In this document: positions 25,943 through 34,107 of the stretch, one piece after another
Layout: each line of letters begins with the position of its first letter
Numbering within the stretch: the first letter of the stretch is position 1
Source: an uncultured Paraprevotella sp.
GTDB lineage: Bacteria > Bacteroidota > Bacteroidia > Bacteroidales > Bacteroidaceae
Assembly: GCA_944319925.1 (NCBI GenBank)
Contig: CALUFQ010000022.1
Coordinates: forward strand, 1 to 45,214
Direction: 5' to 3'
Length of the DNA stretch: 45,214 nucleotides
Made by a program: the position numbers and the translations under genes
Notes under the pieces: generated by a model
The model's database searches: none
Seen by the model: the letters and a program-made list of their open reading frames with translations, nothing else
What the model was told of the DNA's origin: nothing

Positions 25943-26081
25943 CCATGCGGAGAAAAAACTCCTCCGCTGATACACCCTCGGAAGACTCTCGATGATTTTG
26001 ATTTTCCACTGACCCGTATTATCCCCACCGAATTTCTACTGCCCCAAGAATGCGGGCTGCCCCCACATTTCTACCGACTCG
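25943..26081. repeat. Degenerate and truncated copies of the hairpin repeat
   Basis: A plus-strand copy has GCGGAG (25947-25952) pairing with CTCCGC (25962-25967), then TGATAC. A minus-strand end copy at 26021-26046 contains the exact 15 bases TGGGGCAGTAGAAAT found in copy 1. A third fragment at 26061-26081 reads CGAGTCGGTAGAAATGTGGGG with one base trimmed at either end. This looks like repeated insertion and decay. Confidence 0.55.
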
Positions 26082-26122
26082 TGTACGGATTTGCATCGGC
26101 TAAAGAATGTCGTGCTGGACAA

Positions 26123-26155
26123 CAAAAAAGCGGTTACTCCTATTTGTAACCGCTT
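26123..26155 (-). terminator. Intrinsic terminator of tRNA-Glu
   Basis: Arms AAGCGGTTAC (26128-26137) and GTAACCGCTT (26146-26155) form a perfect 10-bp stem. On the minus strand it is followed by TTTTTT (complement of 26124-26129). It lies 12 bases past the 3' end of the tRNA. Confidence 0.85.
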
Positions 26156-26167
26156 CATTTTTATTTG

Positions 26168-26239
26168 TAGCATCTACGGGAATCGAACCCGTGTTACATG
26201 CGTGAGAGGCATGTGTCCTAGCCGCTAGACGAAGATGCC
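26168..26239 (-). tRNA. tRNA-Glu (anticodon CTC)
   Basis: On the minus strand the 72 bases fold as a full cloverleaf. The acceptor stem GGCATCT pairs with AGATGCT (one G-U). The D-arm has TCTAGCGGCTAGGA, the anticodon stem is CATGC/GCATG around the loop CTCTCAC giving anticodon CTC, and the T-arm has CGGGTTCGATTCCCG. The discriminator base is A; CCA is not encoded. It has its own promoter upstream and terminator downstream, so it is a single-gene unit. It borders the repeat-rich region, a common kind of integration spot. Confidence 0.95.
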
Positions 26240-26332
26240 ATTCTACGGAAGCGGGAACTCGTCCCATGTTTGCCATAACTAAGAATCAACAACTTAGTTA
26301 CTTAACCTTCCTGCCTTTTCTTTTGACAGGTG

Positions 26333-26364
26333 CAAAGGTACGGCATTTTTTTGAATTGAGCAAG
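26333..26364 (-). promoter_or_regulatory. Bacteroides-type promoter of tRNA-Glu
   Basis: TACCTTTG (26340-26333, minus strand) with CTTG (26364-26361) exactly 20 bases upstream. The leader to the tRNA is about 85 bases. Confidence 0.65.
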
Positions 26365-26668
26365 CAATTGAACTCATTTTTTTCTTGAATATTTTAGAAT
26401 GGATTTTATAGTTCTGACAAACAGGAAATTAATTTTTTGGAAAAGGAAACACTCTATAGGCTTTGTTTGTGCCAGAACTCCCCTTTTCCATTCTTGTAAT
26501 ATACGTCAGACACAGCGAGACAATCGTATTCCTGCGTTTCCAAATGTTCCATATTGAAATCGGTATATCTCTAACCTGCAGATAAGTACCTTTAGACTAA
26601 AGATAAACTTTCCGGCTCACGGAGCAAAAAACAACCGCAGGCATTTTCAGCCCCCCATCCCCCAACAA
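26365..26668. other. Intergenic A/T-rich stretch, possible gene remnant
   Basis: No solid gene. A 32-codon minus-strand frame at 26454-26552 (MEHLETQEYDCLAVSDVYYK onward) has normal-looking protein composition and may be a scrap of a lost gene. A small GCTC/GAGC hairpin lies beyond the HAD gene stop (about 26611-26621). Confidence 0.4.
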
Positions 26669-27463
26669 CTATCCTATCAGCCCGAAATGGCGCAAAGCCT
26701 TCGCCACACCGTCGTCGTCCACCGAATCCGTGACGTAAGCCGCCACGGCTTTCAGCGCGTCGCAGGCATTTCCCATGGCCACACCGTAAGGCACATGTTT
26801 CACCATGGCCACGTCGTTTCCCCCGTCGCCGATGGCCATGGCCTCCGCCAAAGGAATCCCTTCGTAAGCCAGCACATGGTCGATACCCACGCTCTTGCTC
26901 ACCCCTCCCGCTATGACATCAGTGAACAAAGGATGCCAGCGCATGGACACGCAACCAGGCATGAGCCGCGACATCATGTCCGGCTCGCGATCGACCCCGA
27001 AAAACGAAATGAGTTGCAGCACATTTTTCCCCCGCGCATAGGATGCAGGACATATCTGCGGCATCCGGATATCCAATAACCGGGCAATTTCTTCTACATC
27101 GGCATTCACTTCCGTGACAAACATGTCTTCCTCACACACAAAAATCACGGGATAGGCATCCCGTCCGTCTTCGAGGTAGGCCACAACCCGTTCCACGTCT
27201 TCCGCCGGCACCGGATGATGATAAATCACCTTCCCGCCACGCGTGAAACAATGCGCCCCGGTCACCGTCACCATGCCATCGTATTCCAACCTTCCCAAAT
27301 TGTCGATAAAAGGCAAGGGGCGGCCGGTAGCTATATAAACTTTGATGCCACGGCTGCGCACGGCAGCCACGGCATCAAGTGTGGATTGCGGGATGCGGTG
27401 CGTCTTGAACGACACCAATGTCCCGTCGATGTCGAAAAAGACGATACTGACGTTTCCCTTCAT
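26669..27463 (-). CDS. Cof-type HAD-superfamily phosphatase
   Basis: This 264-residue cytoplasmic protein has the HAD motifs: FFDIDGTLVSF (motif I, nucleophile Asp at about residue 11), IATGRP (motif II), the Lys of GVSKSVGIDHVL (motif III) and AIGDGGNDVAMVKHV (motif IV). The large C2-type cap between motifs II and III marks the Cof/IIB subgroup, which acts on sugar phosphates or flavin and pyridoxal phosphates. Its ATG directly follows the TAA of the upstream DUF1573 gene (27464-27466), so the two form an operon. Confidence 0.92.
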   Translation of the reverse strand: MKGNVSIVFFDIDGTLVSFKTHRIPQSTLDAVAAVRSRGIKVYIATGRPLPFIDNLGRLEYDGMVTVTGAHCFTRGGKVIYHHPVPAEDVERVVAYLEDGRDAYPVIFVCEEDMFVTEVNADVEEIARLLDIRMPQICPASYARGKNVLQLISFFGVDREPDMMSRLMPGCVSMRWHPLFTDVIAGGVSKSVGIDHVLAYEGIPLAEAMAIGDGGNDVAMVKHVPYGVAMGNACDALKAVAAYVTDSVDDDGVAKALRHFGLIG

Positions 27464-27892
27464 TTATTTCTTGTCTTTCTTTGATTCGGTCATTGTCCCG
27501 GTGATGTAAAGCTTTACCATCGGTTCCTTGGCATTCGTGCGCACCGTAATGCTCTTCTTGAAATGCCCCGGGAACTTTCCTGCCCCGTTATACGTCACGT
27601 CCAACTTCCCCTTCTCTCCCGGCTTCACGGGCATCCGCGTGTAAGTAGGCACCGTGCACCCGCACGACGCGATGGCCTGGTGGATGACCAGCGGGGCATC
27701 GCCCTTGTTGGTGAACGTGAACGTACACTTCACGACCGGATTGTCTTCCGAGAAAGTGCCCAAATCCTGCGTTGTCTTGTCAAACACGATGCTCGCCTCT
27801 TTCGCGTCCTTTCGACCCGCCCCGGCATCCTGAGCCGACAACGAAGCTAAGCCAAGAAAACAGAAGAGAGACATTGCCAAAAGCTTTTTCAT
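27464..27892 (-). CDS. DUF1573 secreted protein
   Basis: This 142-residue protein starts with a signal peptide (MKKLLAMSLFCFLGLASLSAQ). The DUF1573 beta-sandwich covers about residues 35-135: FDKTTQDLGTFSEDNPVVKC, then FTNKGDAPLVIHQAIASCGCT with the family's conserved SCGCT, and ITVRTNAKEPMVKLYITG. The paired cysteines may form a disulfide or a metal site in the periplasm. AAGGAG at 27906-27901 (minus strand) is a good ribosome site 8 bases before the ATG. Function of the family is unknown; it is abundant in Bacteroidota. Confidence 0.92.
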   Translation of the reverse strand: MKKLLAMSLFCFLGLASLSAQDAGAGRKDAKEASIVFDKTTQDLGTFSEDNPVVKCTFTFTNKGDAPLVIHQAIASCGCTVPTYTRMPVKPGEKGKLDVTYNGAGKFPGHFKKSITVRTNAKEPMVKLYITGTMTESKKDKK

Positions 27893-27919
27893 GTCATTAT
27901 CTCCTTATTAAAATTACTG

Positions 27920-27927
27920 CAAATTTA
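27920..27927 (-). promoter_or_regulatory. TAnnTTTG box of the DUF1573-HAD operon
   Basis: TAAATTTG on the minus strand, 28 bases before the start codon at 27892; no clear upstream box. Confidence 0.45.
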
Positions 27928-28000
27928 GGCCGTATCTTTAAAAGATTGTGGCTTTCACCGGAAAAAATAGGATTTATTAGCACATCAGCCGCCTTTTTCG

Positions 28001-28008
28001 TAACTTTG
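28001..28008 (+). promoter_or_regulatory. TAnnTTTG box of the DUF4286-ruvC unit
   Basis: TAACTTTG, 25 bases before the ATG at 28033, with TTAG at 27977-27980 as a poor upstream box 20 bases away. It diverges from the DUF1573 promoter. Confidence 0.5.
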
Positions 28009-28032
28009 CCCGTCGAAAAAAGAAAGAAGAGC

Positions 28033-28344
28033 ATGCTAATCTACAATACGACCTACCACGTGGGCTTCAACGACGCCCGCAATTTCGTCATTTGGATACA
28101 CCAAGCCTACATCCCCGAAGCCGTGGCATCGGGCCTGCTGGGCAAGCCAAGGCTGTGCCGCATCCTGTCCCACCACGATGAAGACTCCGAATGCTTCTCG
28201 TTGCAGTTCGAAGTGGATGACTCGGCCAAGCTCCACCAATGGTACGTGGCGAAAGGGGAAGCTCTGCACGAAGAAATGCAGAAAGTGTTCAAAGACAAAG
28301 TGGCCGGTTTCACCACGCTCATGGAAGTCATTGAGGGAGACTGA
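28033..28344 (+). CDS. DUF4286 family protein
   Basis: This 103-residue protein (MLIYNTTYHVGFNDARNFVI onward) matches the DUF4286 pattern: an N-terminal YNTTYH strand, the aromatic HQAYIPEAV, CFSLQFEVDD and a helical end KVFKDKVAGFTTLMEVIEG. It resembles a ferredoxin-like alpha/beta fold. Function unknown. It starts 25 bases after a promoter box; an open frame continues upstream to 27772, but that crosses the promoter. It precedes ruvC by 3 bases, an arrangement seen in other Bacteroidales. Confidence 0.85.
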   Translation: MLIYNTTYHVGFNDARNFVIWIHQAYIPEAVASGLLGKPRLCRILSHHDEDSECFSLQFEVDDSAKLHQWYVAKGEALHEEMQKVFKDKVAGFTTLMEVIEGD

Positions 28345-28347
28345 CGC

Positions 28348-28920
28348 ATGCCGGACAAAAGGGACACGGAAAAAATCATCCTCGGCATCGACCCCGGCAC
28401 GAACCTCATGGGGTACGGCGTGTTGCGCGTGGCAAGTAACAAGGCAACAATGGAAACCATGGGGGTCATTGACTTGCGCAAGTATGCCACGCCCTACCTG
28501 AAGCTGGGACGCATCTTCGAACGGGTGACGGGCATCATCGAAGCTTACCTGCCCGACGAAATGGCCATCGAAGCCCCCTTCTTTGGCAAGAACGTGCAGA
28601 GCATGCTGAAACTGGGGCGCGCACAAGGCGTGGCCATCGCCGCAGCCATACACCGCGACATCCCCATCACCGAATACGCACCGCTCAAAATCAAAATGGC
28701 CATCACCGGCAACGGACAGGCCAGCAAGGAGCAAGTAGCCGACATGCTGACCCGCATGCTCCATATCCGGGAGGAAGACATGCTACCCTACATGGATGCC
28801 ACGGACGGGCTGGCGGCCGCCTACTGCCACTTCCTGCAAATGGACCGCCCGGCCACAACGCAACCCTACCATGGGTGGAAGGACTTCATCCGGAAGCATC
28901 CGGAAAAAGTAAAAGGATAG
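28348..28920 (+). CDS. ruvC: Holliday junction resolvase RuvC
   Basis: This 190-residue endonuclease cuts four-way DNA junctions with RuvAB. The RNase-H fold has the catalytic Asp in [15 protein letters not shown], Glu in [12 protein letters not shown] and the late [12 protein letters not shown] region carrying the Asp pair. The loop [20 protein letters not shown] is typical. The start at 28348 is 3 bases after the DUF4286 stop. Confidence 0.97.
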   Translation: MPDKRDTEKIILGIDPGTNLMGYGVLRVASNKATMETMGVIDLRKYATPYLKLGRIFERVTGIIEAYLPDEMAIEAPFFGKNVQSMLKLGRAQGVAIAAAIHRDIPITEYAPLKIKMAITGNGQASKEQVADMLTRMLHIREEDMLPYMDATDGLAAAYCHFLQMDRPATTQPYHGWKDFIRKHPEKVKG

Positions 28921-28943
28921 ACAGACACAAACGAAAACACAAT

Positions 28944-30476
28944 ATGCAGAACATCGTAGAAATCAAGGACGGCGTGACCCGCCATCCGCTTTACCGAATG
29001 AAACATCCGGTCAACTTGGCCATCGCCGCAGGCGAGCAAGTAGCCATCGTGGGACGGAACGGAAGCGGGAAATCGCGCCTGGTGGACATCATCACGGGCC
29101 GCTACCCGTTGCTGATGAACGAAGTACACTATGACTTTTCGCCCTCGCCGATGAAGCTGGTGAGCGACAACATCAAATACATCACCTTCCGCGACTCGTA
29201 TGGCGACAACGACAGCAGCTACTACTACCAGCAACGCTGGAACCAACACGACATTGACGAGAACACGCCCACCGTGGGCGACATGCTCGACGAAGCCTTC
29301 GCCGCTGCCGAAAACGGCACGGGATACGGCATGACGGAAGAAGAAAAACGCCGGTCGCACGAACGCCGCACCATGTTGCGGAAAAAACTCTACGACATGT
29401 TCCATCTCTCTGCCTTGCTCGACAAATACATCATCCTCCTGTCCAGCGGCGAGCTCCGGAAATTCCAACTCACCAAGACACTTCTTTCGGGGCCGCGCAT
29501 GCTCATCATGGACAACCCTTTCATCGGGCTGGACGCGCAGACACGCGGCCAACTGGCCGAATTGCTGCGCGTGTTGATAGAAGAAACCGACTTGCAGGTG
29601 GTGCTCGTGTTGTCGAAAACCGACGACATCCCCGACTTCATCACGCACGTCATCCCCGTAGAAAACTTGGACGTGCTGCCGAAACTGACCCGCAAGGACT
29701 ATCAGGCACAACGGCACACCCCCTCCACACCGGTGCTGGGCGAAGAAAAACTAAAACGCATCCTCGACCTGCCGGAAAAGACCGACCTCATGAACACGAC
29801 AGACCCGGATGGCTGCATGCTGAAATTCAACAAAGTCAGCATCCGCTACGGACAACGCACGATTCTGAAAGAATTGGACTGGACGGTGAGACAAAACGAA
29901 AAATGGGCACTCGGCGGCGAAAACGGAGCCGGCAAGTCCACCCTGCTAAGCCTCGTGTGTGCCGACAATCCGCAAAGTTATGCATGCGACATCGAACTGT
30001 TCGGACGCAAGCGCGGAACGGGGGAAAGCATTTGGGAAATCAAACGCCATATCGGCTACGTCAGCCCCGAAATGCACCGGGCCTACCTGAAAGACCTCCC
30101 CGCCATTGACATCGTGGCCAGCGGGCTCAACGACTCCGTGGGGCTCTACGTGCGTCCCAAACCGGAACAGAAAGCGGTGTGCGAATGGTGGATGGACATC
30201 TTCGGCATCGCCCACCTCAAAGACCGCACCTTCCTGAAAATGTCCAGCGGCGAACAACGCCTCTGCCTGCTGGCACGGGCTTTCGTGAAAGACCCCGAGC
30301 TATTGATTCTGGACGAACCGCTACACGGACTAGACGACTACAACCGCCAGCTGACGCGCGAAATCATCTCGGCCTTCTGCCAACGACGGAACAAGACGAT
30401 GGTGATGGTGACGCATTACGCGGAAGAACTGCCCGGCGTGATTACCGACAGCCTTTTCCTGAAAAAGAACAAATAG
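28944..30476 (+). CDS. Tandem ABC ATPase resembling ModF
   Basis: This 510-residue protein has two ABC domains and no membrane segment, like E. coli ModF. Domain 1: Walker A GRNGSGKSRL (about residue 37), signature LSSGELRKF, Walker B MLIMDNPFIGLD, where Asn replaces the catalytic Glu. Domain 2: GENGAGKSTLL (about residue 328), signature MSSGEQRLCLLARA and an intact LLILDEPLHGLD. So only the second site is expected to hydrolyse ATP normally. The start at 28944 (MQNIVEIKDGVTRHPLYRMK) is preferred over 28875, which lies inside ruvC. ModF's role is poorly known; no molybdate transporter genes are nearby. Confidence 0.85.
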   Translation: MQNIVEIKDGVTRHPLYRMKHPVNLAIAAGEQVAIVGRNGSGKSRLVDIITGRYPLLMNEVHYDFSPSPMKLVSDNIKYITFRDSYGDNDSSYYYQQRWNQHDIDENTPTVGDMLDEAFAAAENGTGYGMTEEEKRRSHERRTMLRKKLYDMFHLSALLDKYIILLSSGELRKFQLTKTLLSGPRMLIMDNPFIGLDAQTRGQLAELLRVLIEETDLQVVLVLSKTDDIPDFITHVIPVENLDVLPKLTRKDYQAQRHTPSTPVLGEEKLKRILDLPEKTDLMNTTDPDGCMLKFNKVSIRYGQRTILKELDWTVRQNEKWALGGENGAGKSTLLSLVCADNPQSYACDIELFGRKRGTGESIWEIKRHIGYVSPEMHRAYLKDLPAIDIVASGLNDSVGLYVRPKPEQKAVCEWWMDIFGIAHLKDRTFLKMSSGEQRLCLLARAFVKDPELLILDEPLHGLDDYNRQLTREIISAFCQRRNKTMVMVTHYAEELPGVITDSLFLKKNK

Positions 30477-30559
30477 TACGGATTCGCTGCAAACGGGCGA
30501 CGAAATGTAAGCCAAACCGTTTTTCGGCACAAAACAGTCCGTATTCCGGCGAATTTTAG

Positions 30560-30567
30560 TATATTTG
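30560..30567 (+). promoter_or_regulatory. TAnnTTTG box of the hisHAF-IE genes
   Basis: TATATTTG, 29 bases before the hisH start. No good upstream box and no visible leader-peptide attenuator with His codons. Confidence 0.5.
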
Positions 30568-30595
30568 CGGACAATTAAAAGAACAATAAATACTG

Positions 30596-31192
30596 ATGAA
30601 CGTAGCCATCGTAAAATATAACGCGGGAAACATCTATTCCGTGGTCAACGCCCTGAAAAGGCTAGGTATCGAACCGGAGCTCACGGACGACGCGGAAAAG
30701 CTGGGCAAGGCCGACCGTGTGCTTTTCCCCGGACAAGGAGAAGCCGGAAGCACCATGGCCTACCTGCGCGAACACAAGCTTGACCAACTGATACGCGACT
30801 TGAAACAACCCGTGCTGGGCATTTGCGTGGGCCAGCAACTCCTGTGCCGCCACTCGGAAGAAAGCGACACGGACTGCCTGGGCATCTTTGATGCCGAAGT
30901 GAAAAGATTCAGCCCCACGCGCCATGAGGACAAAGTGCCGCACATGGGCTGGAATACTCTTTCGGAAACGCACAGCGCGCTATTCAAAGGCTTTGGGCAG
31001 GATGAGTTCGTCTATTTCGTACACAGTTACTATGTGCCGGTCAATCCCTGCACCGCAGCCGTGACCGAATATGTCGTACCGTTTAGCGCGGCTCTCCACA
31101 AGGACAATTTCTATGCCACGCAATTCCATCCGGAAAAAAGCGGAAGCGTGGGCGAACGCATATTAAAGAACTTCTTAGACCTCACAGTATGA
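30596..31192 (+). CDS. hisH: Imidazole glycerol phosphate synthase, glutaminase subunit HisH
   Basis: This 198-residue glutamine amidotransferase supplies ammonia to HisF. The class I triad is visible: Cys in VLGICVGQQLLC (nucleophile elbow, about residue 78), and His and Glu in ATQFHPEKSG near the C-terminus. The oxyanion strand PGQGEAGS is present. GICVGQQ differs from the commoner GICLGMQ but keeps the key cysteine. It opens the histidine cluster after a promoter box and overlaps hisA by 4 bases (ATGA). Confidence 0.95.
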   Translation: MNVAIVKYNAGNIYSVVNALKRLGIEPELTDDAEKLGKADRVLFPGQGEAGSTMAYLREHKLDQLIRDLKQPVLGICVGQQLLCRHSEESDTDCLGIFDAEVKRFSPTRHEDKVPHMGWNTLSETHSALFKGFGQDEFVYFVHSYYVPVNPCTAAVTEYVVPFSAALHKDNFYATQFHPEKSGSVGERILKNFLDLTV

Positions 31193-31923
31193 TAGAACTG
31201 ATACCGGCCATCGACCTGATAGACGGAAAGTGTGTGCGCCTGACCAAAGGCGACTATGCCACCCGGAAAATCTATAACGAAGACCCCGTAGCCGTGGCCC
31301 GCGAATTTGAGAGCTACGGTTTCAAACGGCTGCACATCGTGGATCTCGACGGGGCACGTTCCAAGCACATCGTCAACTATCGGGTACTGGAACGCATCGC
31401 CGCTTCTGCTCCCGGCTTGACAATTGACTTCGGCGGCGGCATCAAGAGCGGCGAAGACCTCCGCATCGCATTCGAAAACGGTGCCGCACTCGTCACGGTG
31501 GGCAGTGTGGCGGCCACGCAACCTGAGCTTTTTCTCGAATGGCTTCAAAAATACGGGGCCGCCCGCCTCATCTTGGGCGCCGACGTGAAAAACGGGCTGA
31601 TATCCATCAACGGATGGAAAGAGGAAAGCCGGGAGGAACTGTTGCCGTTCCTGTCCCGCTACCTGAAAGAAGGGGTGCGCCACGTGCTGTGCACCGACAT
31701 CAGCAAGGACGGCATGCTGCAAGGCCCCGCCACCCCTCTCTACCAGGAAATCATGGCGGCATTTCCCGACTGCAAGCTGATTGCCAGCGGCGGCGTGAGC
31801 GGCATGCCAGACATCATCGCGCTGGACGAGGCAGGCATCCCCGCCGTGGTTTTCGGCAAAGCCATCTACGAAGGCAAGATTTCATTGAAGGAACTTTCCG
31901 CATGGGCGGAAAACAAACAATAA
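31189..31923 (+). CDS. hisA: ProFAR isomerase HisA
   Basis: This 244-residue (beta/alpha)8 enzyme isomerises ProFAR to PRFAR. The catalytic Asps are in [19 protein letters not shown] (Asp8 position) and [13 protein letters not shown]. Phosphate-binding motifs are [11 protein letters not shown] and [11 protein letters not shown]. It overlaps hisH by 4 bases and precedes hisF by 17 bases. Confidence 0.96.
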   Translation: MIELIPAIDLIDGKCVRLTKGDYATRKIYNEDPVAVAREFESYGFKRLHIVDLDGARSKHIVNYRVLERIAASAPGLTIDFGGGIKSGEDLRIAFENGAALVTVGSVAATQPELFLEWLQKYGAARLILGADVKNGLISINGWKEESREELLPFLSRYLKEGVRHVLCTDISKDGMLQGPATPLYQEIMAAFPDCKLIASGGVSGMPDIIALDEAGIPAVVFGKAIYEGKISLKELSAWAENKQ

Positions 31924-31940
31924 AAAAAACGACAAACACC

Positions 31941-32699
31941 ATGGCATTGGCAAAACGCATCATCCCCTGCCTTGACGTGAAGAACGGACAAACCGTGAAG
32001 GGCACGAATTTCGTGAATCTGCGCCAGGCGGGCGACCCGGTGGAACTGGGAAAAGCATATAGTGACCAAGGTGCCGACGAACTGGTCTATCTGGACATCA
32101 CGGCCAGCCACGAGGGGCGTAAAACATTCACCGAAATGGTGCGCCGCGTGGCTGCGGAAATTTCCATACCTTTCACCGTGGGCGGAGGCATCGGCGAACT
32201 GTCCGACGTGGAACAGCTCTTGAATGCAGGAGCCGACAAGGTGAGCGTCAACTCGGCGGCTATCCGCCGCCCGCAACTCATTGACGACATCACACGCCAC
32301 TTCGGCTCGCAAGTGTGCGTGGTGGCCATTGACGCGAAAGAAACGGAAGAAGGGTGGTTCTGTTATCTGAACGGCGGACGTATCCGCACCGAACGCAACC
32401 TGTTCGACTGGGCCAAAGAAGCCTGCGACCGGGGGGCGGGCGAAATCCTCTTCACCTCCATGGACCACGATGGCGTGAAAGAAGGTTATGCCAACGAAGC
32501 CCTGGCCCGCCTCGCCGATGAACTGACCATCCCGGTCATCGCCTCAGGCGGCGCGGGACGCAAGGAACATTTCCGCGACGCATTCCTGGAGGGAAAAAGC
32601 GATGCGGCATTGGCGGCCAGCGTGTTCCACTTCGGAGAAATACACATTCCAGAACTGAAAGCCTGGCTCAAGGCAGAAGGCGTGAACGTCAGAATATAA
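31941..32699 (+). CDS. hisF: Imidazole glycerol phosphate synthase, cyclase subunit HisF
   Basis: This 252-residue (beta/alpha)8 enzyme closes the imidazole ring using ammonia from HisH. Catalytic Asps are in [16 protein letters not shown] (Asp11) and [12 protein letters not shown]; phosphate sites are [13 protein letters not shown] and [11 protein letters not shown]. The start at 31941 ([13 protein letters not shown]) is the family start; the frame is open upstream through hisA by chance. Confidence 0.97.
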   Translation: MALAKRIIPCLDVKNGQTVKGTNFVNLRQAGDPVELGKAYSDQGADELVYLDITASHEGRKTFTEMVRRVAAEISIPFTVGGGIGELSDVEQLLNAGADKVSVNSAAIRRPQLIDDITRHFGSQVCVVAIDAKETEEGWFCYLNGGRIRTERNLFDWAKEACDRGAGEILFTSMDHDGVKEGYANEALARLADELTIPVIASGGAGRKEHFRDAFLEGKSDAALAASVFHFGEIHIPELKAWLKAEGVNVRI

Positions 32700-32728
32700 A
32701 CCCACAGATTTAACACCTTATCATATAT

Positions 32729-33343
32729 ATGGAAATAGATTTCGAGAAAATGGGCGGCCTCGTGCCTGCCATCATCCAAGACGCGACGACAAAGAACGTC
32801 CTGATGCTGGGCTTCATGAACAAGGAAGCATACGACAAAACCGTGGCCACGGGAACGGTGACCTTCTACAGCCGCTCGAAAGGCCGCCTTTGGACGAAAG
32901 GCGAAACCAGCGGGAACTTCCTGCACGTGGTATCCATCAAAAACGACTGTGACAACGACACGCTGCTCATACATGTCCATCCGGAAGGCCCTGTATGCCA
33001 CACCGGAACGGACACCTGCTGGGGCGAAAAGAACACGGCCAATCCATTGGCTTTCCTGAGCGAACTGCAGGACTTCATCGAAACACGCCACAAAGAAATG
33101 CCCGAAGGCTCCTACACTACAAGCCTGTTCCGCGACGGTATCAACCGCATGGCACAAAAGGTGGGCGAAGAAGCCCTTGAGGCTGTCATCGAAGCTGTGA
33201 ACGGCACGGACGAACGCCTCATCTATGAAGGTTCGGACATGCTCTATCACCTCATCGTGTTGCTCACCTCGAAAGGACTGCGGATTGAACAGCTGGCTGC
33301 AGAATTGCAGGCACGCCACAAACCGGGCTGGAAGAAACACTAA
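32729..33343 (+). CDS. hisI: Bifunctional PRA-CH / PRA-PH enzyme HisIE
   Basis: This 204-residue fusion carries two steps of histidine synthesis. The N-terminal phosphoribosyl-AMP cyclohydrolase (about 1-110) has MLGFMNKEAY, FYSRSKGRLWTKGETSGNF and the metal ligands DCDNDTLL and CHTGTDTCW. The C-terminal phosphoribosyl-ATP pyrophosphatase (about 115-204) has SYTTSLFRDGINRMAQKVGE and EEALEAVIEA. It follows hisF by 29 bases. hisG, hisD, hisC and hisB are not in this window. Confidence 0.96.
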   Translation: MEIDFEKMGGLVPAIIQDATTKNVLMLGFMNKEAYDKTVATGTVTFYSRSKGRLWTKGETSGNFLHVVSIKNDCDNDTLLIHVHPEGPVCHTGTDTCWGEKNTANPLAFLSELQDFIETRHKEMPEGSYTTSLFRDGINRMAQKVGEEALEAVIEAVNGTDERLIYEGSDMLYHLIVLLTSKGLRIEQLAAELQARHKPGWKKH

Positions 33344-33363
33344 AATCCGGAAAGGACTGAGAC

Positions 33364-34095
33364 ATGCGCATCGATTACCAACACGTGGACATCATACAGG
33401 AAGGACACCCCATTCTCGCCGATGTGTGTTTCCAAGCCGATGCCGGCGAACTAGTCTATCTCGTGGGGAAAGTAGGCACAGGAAAAAGTTCCCTGCTGAA
33501 GACTTTCTATGGCGAACTGGACGTGCGCACGGGAAGTGCCAAGGTGCTTGACTATGAAATGACGAAAATCAAGCGGAAACAAATCCCGGCCTTGCGGAAA
33601 CAATTGGGCATCGTGTTCCAGGACTTCCAACTGCTGAACGACCGCGACGTGCATGGCAACTTGGATTTCGTGCTCAGGGCTACCGGTTGGAAAAAACGGA
33701 AAGAAAGGGAAAAACGCATCGCGGAAGTGTTGGAACAAGTCGGGATGACAGACAAACTCGACAAAATGCCCTACCAGCTTTCGGGCGGAGAACAACAATG
33801 CGTGTGCATCGCGCGGGCCATCCTGAACCATCCCGACATCATCTTGGCCGACGAAGCCACCGGGAACCTGGACCGGGAAAACAGCCGACGCACAGCCGCG
33901 TTGTTACATGGCATCTGCAAGGCTGGCACCACCGTGGTGATGAGCACACATGACGAAAGCCTGATACCGGAATTCCCGGGTGTCGTATATCGCTGCGGTG
34001 ACGGACGGCTTCAGGAATGTACCGACGCATACGGTTTGGCCGCCGTCCCGCAGGAAATAGAATCAAAAAGCATCGAAGAAAACGAAAACAATTAA
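33364..34095 (+). CDS. ftsE: FtsE-like ABC ATPase
   Basis: This 243-residue ATPase has Walker A GKVGTGKSSLLK (about residue 37), Q-loop VFQDFQLLNDRDV, signature LSGGEQQCVCIARA and Walker B IILADEATGNLD. The VFQDFQLL and ADE-TGNLD features fit FtsE of the FtsEX complex, which controls peptidoglycan hydrolases at division. Two deviations are seen: Cys after SGGEQQ where Arg is usual, and Ala for Pro in the 'DEPTGNLD' motif. No ftsX gene is adjacent. It precedes lysC by 12 bases, a wall-synthesis neighbourhood. LolD is the main alternative. Confidence 0.82.
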   Translation: MRIDYQHVDIIQEGHPILADVCFQADAGELVYLVGKVGTGKSSLLKTFYGELDVRTGSAKVLDYEMTKIKRKQIPALRKQLGIVFQDFQLLNDRDVHGNLDFVLRATGWKKRKEREKRIAEVLEQVGMTDKLDKMPYQLSGGEQQCVCIARAILNHPDIILADEATGNLDRENSRRTAALLHGICKAGTTVVMSTHDESLIPEFPGVVYRCGDGRLQECTDAYGLAAVPQEIESKSIEENENN

Positions 34096-34107
34096 AAAAC
34101 GACTGAT

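Noticed and set aside
28866-29717. 283-codon minus-strand frame opposite the ModF-like gene
   Set aside because: Shadow frame; the plus-strand gene has complete ABC motifs.
30477-30559. Histidine attenuator before hisH
   Set aside because: No short frame with a run of His codons and no competing hairpins were seen.
31539-31940. In-frame upstream extension of hisF inside hisA
   Set aside because: HisF begins [13 protein letters not shown] at 31941; the upstream part is the wrong frame of hisA and has no HisF similarity.
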